DNA of 8,276 nt from an uncultured Rhodocyclaceae bacterium (lineage in GTDB: Bacteria; Pseudomonadota; Gammaproteobacteria; Burkholderiales; Rhodocyclaceae), in the NCBI GenBank assembly GCA_903950295.1, contig CAJBAP010000090.1:1-8276 (forward strand), read 5' to 3'. The notes below the pieces were generated by a model, which was not told where the DNA came from, searched no databases, and saw only the letters and a program-made list of their open reading frames with translations. Shown in pieces: positions 7,014 through 8,276 of the stretch; position 1 is the first letter of the stretch, and the number at the start of each line of letters is the position of its first letter. Both the position numbers and the translations under genes were made by a program.

Positions 7014-8276
7014 GCCAGCTCGCCCTGCCGGCCATCGTGCGCCAGCTTTCTCGTTTTCTCGGCGGCAACGATCCCACTGCCCAGTTGGCTGTCACGCTGG
7101 CCACGCTGGCGACGCATGCCGGTCATGTGTGTGCCGACCTCGATAGAGACGCCGGCTGGGGGCCGTGGGCGGGCGAGATGGATGCGTCACAGCGTTCCAC
7201 ATTTCGCGCGCGCCTGACCGATCTTGCCATCGTTGGTGGTGCGGACGACTGGACGCCACTGGTTTGGGATGGTCGGCGCCTGAGCCTGCGGCGCTACTGG
7301 ACTTACGAACAGCAAGTGGCGCTCGACCTGCAGGAACGCACCACCGCGCCAATGGGGCTCGACCCGACACTTGAGGCTGCGCTGCTTGAATCTTTTGCCG
7401 ATGCGGGCCAGCGCGCCGCCGCTCGTGGTGCACTCGTCAATCGCCTGACGCTGATTTCTGGTGGTCCCGGTACCGGCAAGACCACTACCCTGGCACGGCT
7501 GATCGACCTGCTTTGCGCACAGGCTGCATTGGCGGGCCACTCTGCGCCGCGCATCGCGCTGGCGGCGCCGACCGGCAAGGCTGCGGCACGCATGGCGGAA
7601 GCGCTGCAGGAGGCGGGCAGTACCATCGAGGTAGGTGCAACCACGTTGCATCGGTTGCTCGGCATGCGCGGCATGGGTAGCAATGGCAGCGGTTTTCGTC
7701 ATGATCGCGAAAGGCCGCTGGCGGTCGATGTGCTGGTCGTCGATGAGGCCTCGATGATCGACTTGTCGCTGATGGCACATCTGCTTGCTGCGCTGCCCGC
7801 CACCGCCCGTCTGATCATGCTCGGCGACCGTGATCAGTTGGCTGCCGTCGAAGCCGGTGCGGTTTTCGCCGATCTCTGCGCCAGCGCAGGTCTGGCGCAT
7901 TGTGTGGCACCGCTGACAACGAGTTTCCGTTTCGCCAGCACCAGCGGTATCGGCCGCCTGGCCGAGTGTCTAAGGGCGGGTGATGGGACCGCCGCAGTCG
8001 CGCTGTTGCAAACCGGAGCGGACGACATCGACTGGCAGGCGCAGGGTAGTGACGACAGGCGGGCGCTGATCGTTGCAGCGCAGGCCGGTTATCACTCATA
8101 TCTGGAGGGCGTGGCAGCGGGCTTGCCACCCCACGAACTGTTCGCGTGCTTCAACCGCTTTCGTGTGCTCTGCGCTCATCGGCTGGATGTCACGGCGCTG
8201 AATGAAGCACTCGGTGCGGCTGGCAACAGTGCAGCAGTGCCAGTGGGCTTGCCGGTCATGGTCGTCCGCAACGACC
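7010..8276 (+). CDS. recD: RecBCD (exonuclease V) subunit RecD, C-terminus cut by window end
   Basis: RecD is the 5'-3' SF1B helicase motor of RecBCD. Together with Chi recognition it controls RecB nuclease activity and RecA loading. The frame stays open for 422 codons and runs off the window; by comparison with E. coli RecD (608 aa) roughly 150 residues, including the last helicase motifs, are missing. Seen: N-terminal RecC-binding region with RYWTYEQQ (about 95-102); Walker A SGGPGTGKTTT (150-160, K157); APTGKAAAR (186-194); Walker B VVDEAS (243-248, D245/E246); LGDRDQLAAVEAGAVF (271-286); SFRF with R307, then SGIGRLAE; FRVLCAHR before ALNEAL; and the final PVMVVRND, equivalent to E. coli PVMIARND. 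The ATG overlaps the recB TGA (ATGA) and has a good Shine-Dalgarno. The stretch between LNE and PVMVVRND is shorter than in E. coli and lacks its WYEGR element. No frameshift is seen. Confidence 0.95.
   Translation, partial: MSQLALPAIVRQLSRFLGGNDPTAQLAVTLATLATHAGHVCADLDRDAGWGPWAGEMDASQRSTFRARLTDLAIVGGADDWTPLVWDGRRLSLRRYWTYEQQVALDLQERTTAPMGLDPTLEAALLESFADAGQRAAARGALVNRLTLISGGPGTGKTTTLARLIDLLCAQAALAGHSAPRIALAAPTGKAAARMAEALQEAGSTIEVGATTLHRLLGMRGMGSNGSGFRHDRERPLAVDVLVVDEASMIDLSLMAHLLAALPATARLIMLGDRDQLAAVEAGAVFADLCASAGLAHCVAPLTTSFRFASTSGIGRLAECLRAGDGTAAVALLQTGADDIDWQAQGSDDRRALIVAAQAGYHSYLEGVAAGLPPHELFACFNRFRVLCAHRLDVTALNEALGAAGNSAAVPVGLPVMVVRND

Overview
The window is a chromosomal housekeeping segment: two tRNA genes followed by the genes for the RecBCD (exonuclease V) helicase-nuclease, all on the + strand. 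The protein-coding DNA is visibly GC-rich, while the short spacers around the tRNAs are AT-rich. The recC-recB-recD order without ptrA, CCA-encoding tRNAs and proteins that align along their length with E. coli RecC, RecB and RecD (compared from memory) point to a proteobacterium. A betaproteobacterium, or a gammaproteobacterium outside the enterics, is most likely; the lineage is inference only.

Layout. Bases 1-45 are the 3' half of a tRNA-Arg (anticodon TCT), cut by the window edge. Bases 46-205 are an AT-rich spacer that holds a tRNA 5'-half look-alike at 91-123. Bases 206-282 are a complete tRNA-His (GTG), including the G-1 residue. After a 61-base gap, recC (344-3523), recB (3516-7013) and recD (7010 to the window end, C-terminus missing) follow with overlapping ends: 8 bases at recC/recB and 4 bases (ATGA) at recB/recD. 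This indicates one translationally coupled operon.

How the genes work together. RecB is a 3'-5' SF1A helicase with the complex's only nuclease domain. RecD is a 5'-3' SF1B helicase. RecC is an inactivated helicase/nuclease-fold protein that splits the duplex and reads Chi. Together they resect double-strand ends, respond to Chi and load RecA. All key catalytic motifs visible in RecB and RecD are intact, so the complex should be active. Some RecC positions that read Chi in E. coli are changed, so the Chi sequence may differ.

I saw no defence island, mobile element, CRISPR array or undescribed system. The points worth a second look are modest: the tRNA remnant, the RecC Chi pocket, and local deletions or substitutions in RecB and RecD.
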